This document shows, piece by piece, positions 58,594-64,000 of a stretch of DNA of 64,000 nt; the stretch's first letter is position 1, and each line of letters starts with the position of its first letter. The translations under genes and the position numbers were made by a program. The stretch is from positions 186,001 to 250,000 of the forward strand of contig NZ_BPWA01000001.1 of NCBI RefSeq assembly GCF_020521555.1, given 5' to 3'. The notes beneath the pieces are model-generated. The model saw only the letters and a list, made by a program, of their open reading frames with translations. It was not told the origin of the DNA and made no database searches. Source of the stretch: Rodentibacter sp. JRC1 (GTDB taxonomy: Bacteria > Pseudomonadota > Gammaproteobacteria > Enterobacterales > Pasteurellaceae).

Positions 58594-61290
58594 TTAATCA
58601 TAGCCCATTAATTGCAATAATTCTCTTGTGTAAACAATCGCCTCTTGACGATTTGACACACCGATTTTTTGATATAAATTGCGAATATGACTTTTGATCG
58701 TACTATTTGCTACTTGCAATTCATCTGAAATTTGCTCATTACTGTATCCCGAATAAATAAGCCCTAATACTTGCCATTCACGTTGTGTTAAAGGGCTAAT
58801 TTTTAATAACTCAGGCACTTTAGGGTTCGAAATAAGATTATTGACAAATTGTTCATCAAAATGTGCAAACTTATGTCGATAGTATTGATTAATATTACGC
58901 AAAATAAATTGTGCTTTATGTGCAACTAATTCATCCAACATATTAGCCTGCAATAATTGGCGAATTTGCAGTGCCATACTTTCACCTTCAATTACAAAAA
59001 TACTAATAAAATTTGTTTGACGGGTAAGTTGTAATGCCTGAATTAAATCTTGCTGTGCTTGTTCTTTTTTACCGCAGAGAAAATATAATCGATTACGCAA
59101 AACAAGCGCACGATTCAGATCACTTGTTAACTTTAATCGTGTAGCACTTTGAATGATTCGGTTTAATATTTTCTCCGCCTCAGGATATTTTTCTAATAAA
59201 ATTAATGCTCTGGCAATATTTCTCCATTGTATTTGATTAAAGTGATTACTGTCGTTTATAGGTTGATGAGTTTGAGACAACCAAACTTCAGTAGATTTAA
59301 TATCTCCTAACATCTGCCATAACACAATTTTGACCTGATTAGCGTTTGCATTCCAATCTTGATGATAATGATAGTTTTTTTGTAAAGCGATAATTTGCTT
59401 CAAAAGTCGGGAGGCATTATCCAAATCTCCACGTACAATTGATATTTTGCATAATAAAGCTAAACATTGCAGACGCTCCTCATCTTTATTTAGTACCTCA
59501 ATTCCGGCATTTGCCATTGCTTCCGCCTTATCCAAATTATACCAATCCCATAAAATTTGACCTTTCAAGCGTAGTAAAAATTCATACATAGGAATTTTTT
59601 GTAAATGATGTTCTTTTACAAAAGTAGTGGCTTTATCCAAAATATCGTAACCGGCTTGAGTAAAACCTTGTGCAATAAAAATTTCTGACTGTTGTAATAA
59701 CGCCCATAAGACATTGTGGGGCATATTATATTTCCATGCCATTTTTTCGACTTTTTGGAGTATTTCTAACGATTCACCGAGCCGACCATAGCAATGGTAT
59801 GCCTCTCCAATAATTGATGTTGCAACAACTTTAGCATAATTAGCACTTAACGGTAGGCATTCCAGTGCTTTAGAGGCTAAAGACAGCGCCGTTTCTTCAT
59901 CACCTTGGTTAATCGCAACCTGGGCTCGTAATACATCAAATTCAAATTGAATATCTTGGCTTAGTTGGACTTTTTGGTTCATAAGTACCCACTCGAAATG
60001 TTCCCAAATCACATTTACTTCAATATTACGGTGCTGACTTTGAGCTAACCAAGCTTTTAATAAAATTAAATGAGGAAATTGAATAAAACTTATGTCATCT
60101 AGATAATTAAGGTGTTGCTCAAGTAATTTTAACTCACCTTGATGAAACAATTTCCAACCTTGTTCCGATAAAATATTCAATAAAATACTACGATCATCTA
60201 GTTGAACGGCATGATACAGTGCTTCCGTTGTATAACCTAATTTCAGCCATGCCATTGCCGCTTTGCTATGAAGCTGATCCAATTCATCAAAAAGCTCGGA
60301 TTGACGATAATGATTTAAAAATGAAGCAAATAACGGATGAAATCGCCACCAGTTATCCTCTCCTTCCATTTGTTGTAGAAAGAGCCCTTGTTTTTCAATT
60401 ACTTCTAATCTATTTCGACTATTGAGTTCTCCTGTAACCTGCTGCACCAAGGTCTCATTCATCGAACGTAAAATCGAGCAGCGCAATATAAATAGTCTTG
60501 TATCATCATCAATCTGCACCAGCACTTCATAGTTAAGATAATCATTGATATGAAAATTATTAAGTTTGATTAAACGTTTAGCAGCATCCTCTATTGATAT
60601 TTTTTTCTGTTTAGCCGATAAACTAATAAGTTGAAGTGCCGTCGGCCAGCCTTCAACTTCATCACAAAGTTCAATAATTTTCTGTGGGGTAATATCCTGT
60701 GCTAAACGTGATTGAAAAAACTCAATGCTTTCTTGATGATTAAAAGAAAGTTGATGGGCGGTAATTTCCAATACCTGCTCTTGAACATACAAACCCGCAA
60801 TTCCAAGAGGAGGAACGGATCGGGAAACTAAAATCAATGTCATGCAAGGCGGTTGATGACGAATCCAATATCTTAATGCTTCGTGAATCTCTTCATTATC
60901 AATGATGTGATAATCATCAATAATTAAGTAAAAATGTTCTCTAGTTGTCGAAATTTGCGCAAGTTGTTGAGTAAAAAGCGTTTGTAAATTCTTGGGAATA
61001 TTCAACAACTCATCTGTTTCCATTTCTACCTGTAAAGCACTTTGTAACGCCGCAAAAAAATAAGTAGCAAACCTCTCAGGTTGATTATCACTTTCATCTA
61101 AAGAATACCATCCTACATTTTTTCGTTGATTCGCCCATTGAGAAATTAACGTCGTTTTTCCATATCCGGCAGGCGCATGAATTAATATAAGAGGGTAATT
61201 ACTTGATTTATCAAGGTATTGCAATAATGAGGTACGTGGTATACAGTTCTGTAAACGATAGTTACAAATTAATTTTGCAGGAATTAACAT
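58594..61290 (-). CDS. malT: Maltose regulon transcriptional activator MalT
   Basis: This STAND/LuxR-type activator turns on mal genes when bound to maltotriose and ATP. The 898 residues match E. coli MalT length. Near the start it has LICNYRLQNCIPRTSLLQYL and Walker A HAPAGYGKTTLISQW (about residue 40). The Walker B-like FYLIIDDYHIIDNEEIHEAL is near residue 120. A long TPR-like sensor domain follows, then a C-terminal LuxR helix-turn-helix (LTQREWQVLGLIYSGYSNEQ; ANSTIKSHIRNLYQKIG). AAAGG precedes the ATG. It converges with malM. No malPQ genes lie in the window. Confidence 0.97.
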   Translation of the reverse strand: MLIPAKLICNYRLQNCIPRTSLLQYLDKSSNYPLILIHAPAGYGKTTLISQWANQRKNVGWYSLDESDNQPERFATYFFAALQSALQVEMETDELLNIPKNLQTLFTQQLAQISTTREHFYLIIDDYHIIDNEEIHEALRYWIRHQPPCMTLILVSRSVPPLGIAGLYVQEQVLEITAHQLSFNHQESIEFFQSRLAQDITPQKIIELCDEVEGWPTALQLISLSAKQKKISIEDAAKRLIKLNNFHINDYLNYEVLVQIDDDTRLFILRCSILRSMNETLVQQVTGELNSRNRLEVIEKQGLFLQQMEGEDNWWRFHPLFASFLNHYRQSELFDELDQLHSKAAMAWLKLGYTTEALYHAVQLDDRSILLNILSEQGWKLFHQGELKLLEQHLNYLDDISFIQFPHLILLKAWLAQSQHRNIEVNVIWEHFEWVLMNQKVQLSQDIQFEFDVLRAQVAINQGDEETALSLASKALECLPLSANYAKVVATSIIGEAYHCYGRLGESLEILQKVEKMAWKYNMPHNVLWALLQQSEIFIAQGFTQAGYDILDKATTFVKEHHLQKIPMYEFLLRLKGQILWDWYNLDKAEAMANAGIEVLNKDEERLQCLALLCKISIVRGDLDNASRLLKQIIALQKNYHYHQDWNANANQVKIVLWQMLGDIKSTEVWLSQTHQPINDSNHFNQIQWRNIARALILLEKYPEAEKILNRIIQSATRLKLTSDLNRALVLRNRLYFLCGKKEQAQQDLIQALQLTRQTNFISIFVIEGESMALQIRQLLQANMLDELVAHKAQFILRNINQYYRHKFAHFDEQFVNNLISNPKVPELLKISPLTQREWQVLGLIYSGYSNEQISDELQVANSTIKSHIRNLYQKIGVSNRQEAIVYTRELLQLMGYD

Positions 61291-61671
61291 CTAACCTTTT
61301 CTCTCCAAATAATAAATTCAAAACCTAAAACTAAAAAATAAATAACAGGATAAACTACTTTACGATGCTTATGATGAACAAATTATAACAAAAAAACGCC
61401 ATTTTTGTTTATTTAACCATGTTCTTTATCAGGTAAATAAGAGAAATTAGCAGCTAAATTTAGTATCAGGTTATTTTTCTAATCTAAGTTTTTTCCTTTA
61501 GAAATCCGTGTTAGATGAACATTTTTTATTAAATATTAGAAGAATATTGTTAAAGACAAGTTATATTTTGATTACATAATAATTAAGCAAATCCTAAAAA
61601 ATCATACTGTTTCTGCTTTATGTAATTGTTATATAAAATCAAAAATTAGGAAAAATAAAATAGATTCAACG
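61291..61671. other. AT-rich intergenic region upstream of malT
   Basis: About 380 bases with no frame worth calling. It must hold the malT promoter (minus strand), but I see no CRP consensus. T- and A-rich runs dominate. Confidence 0.5.
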
Positions 61672-61704
61672 AAAAGTGCGGTCAAATTTGACCGCACTTT
61701 TTAC
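61672..61704 (-). terminator. Perfect uptake-signal palindrome after pgi
   Basis: AAAAGTGCGGTCAAA is followed directly by its exact reverse complement, a 30-base perfect palindrome with a T run. It is the best example of a paired uptake-signal terminator here. Confidence 0.85.
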
Positions 61705-61711
61705 ATTAAAA

Positions 61712-63999
<2,288 letters not shown>

Positions 64000-64000
64000 C

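Noticed and set aside
58410..61671. Stretch of about 4 kb around malT without an uptake signal, considered as recent foreign DNA
   Set aside because: Similar gaps occur in core genes such as ppc, so absence of uptake signals is not evidence of transfer here.

Overview
The window is chromosomal DNA of a member of the Pasteurellaceae, close to the Haemophilus influenzae/Aggregatibacter side of the family. The main evidence is the Hin-type DNA uptake signal sequence (core AAGTGCGGT), of which I count about fifty copies by eye on both strands, many of them in inverted pairs that form terminators. The AT-rich composition and the housekeeping gene order (dapD-purR-ppc; lrp-ftsK-lolA-rarA; pit-SH3-cca-lolB-ispE-prs) fit as well. 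I cannot name the species. I found no rRNA, tRNA, CRISPR array, prophage or intact insertion sequence.

Layout. 1-6.9 kb: end of tehB, dapD, an unlisted 26-residue membrane microprotein, purR, ppc, a possible insertion-sequence end, rplY and a DedA protein. 7.0-9.9 kb: a stress module made of an ECF sigma factor and a 56-residue zinc-type anti-sigma on the minus strand, divergent from a methionine-rich repeat protein and the periplasmic methionine sulfoxide reductase MsrPQ. 10-18.4 kb: ribE, norM, a TonB-dependent receptor with a YddA/SbmA-type ABC transporter, a Bcr/CflA MFS pump and a secreted SnoaL-like protein, with REP-like palindromes nearby. 18.5-33.3 kb: core genes rarA, lolA, ftsK, lrp, radA, a CYTH triphosphatase, a PhoU-like/Pit phosphate pair, an SH3 protein, cca, lolB, ispE and prs. 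33.6-41.6 kb: an eight-gene iron-uptake cluster of the FetMP/P19 type (FTR1 permease, P19, DUF2318 protein, two FtsX-like permeases, ATPase, thioredoxin-like lipoprotein, c-type cytochrome). 41.7-43.5 kb: a lipoprotein and mltB. 43.5-50.7 kb: a surface-glycan locus with two GT2 enzymes, a Wzy-like protein and a GT25 enzyme on one strand, and a Wzx flippase, a pyruvyltransferase-family protein and a DUF218 protein on the other. 50.8-61.3 kb: a complete maltose regulon (malEFG divergent from malK-lamB-malM, then malT). 61.7-64 kb: pgi and the C-terminal part of alr.

How it works together. The most interesting unit is the 7-10 kb module. A sigma/anti-sigma pair faces a sacrificial methionine-rich periplasmic protein and the enzyme system that re-reduces methionine sulfoxide, which is the logic of the SigF/NrsF-MrpX-YedYZ hypochlorite system described in Azospira. 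The FTR1-P19 cluster is a second accessory unit. It couples ferrous iron permeation to an electron/thiol relay and here ends with a c-type cytochrome. The maltose locus has a symmetric divergent control region with two MalT boxes flanking a CRP palindrome.
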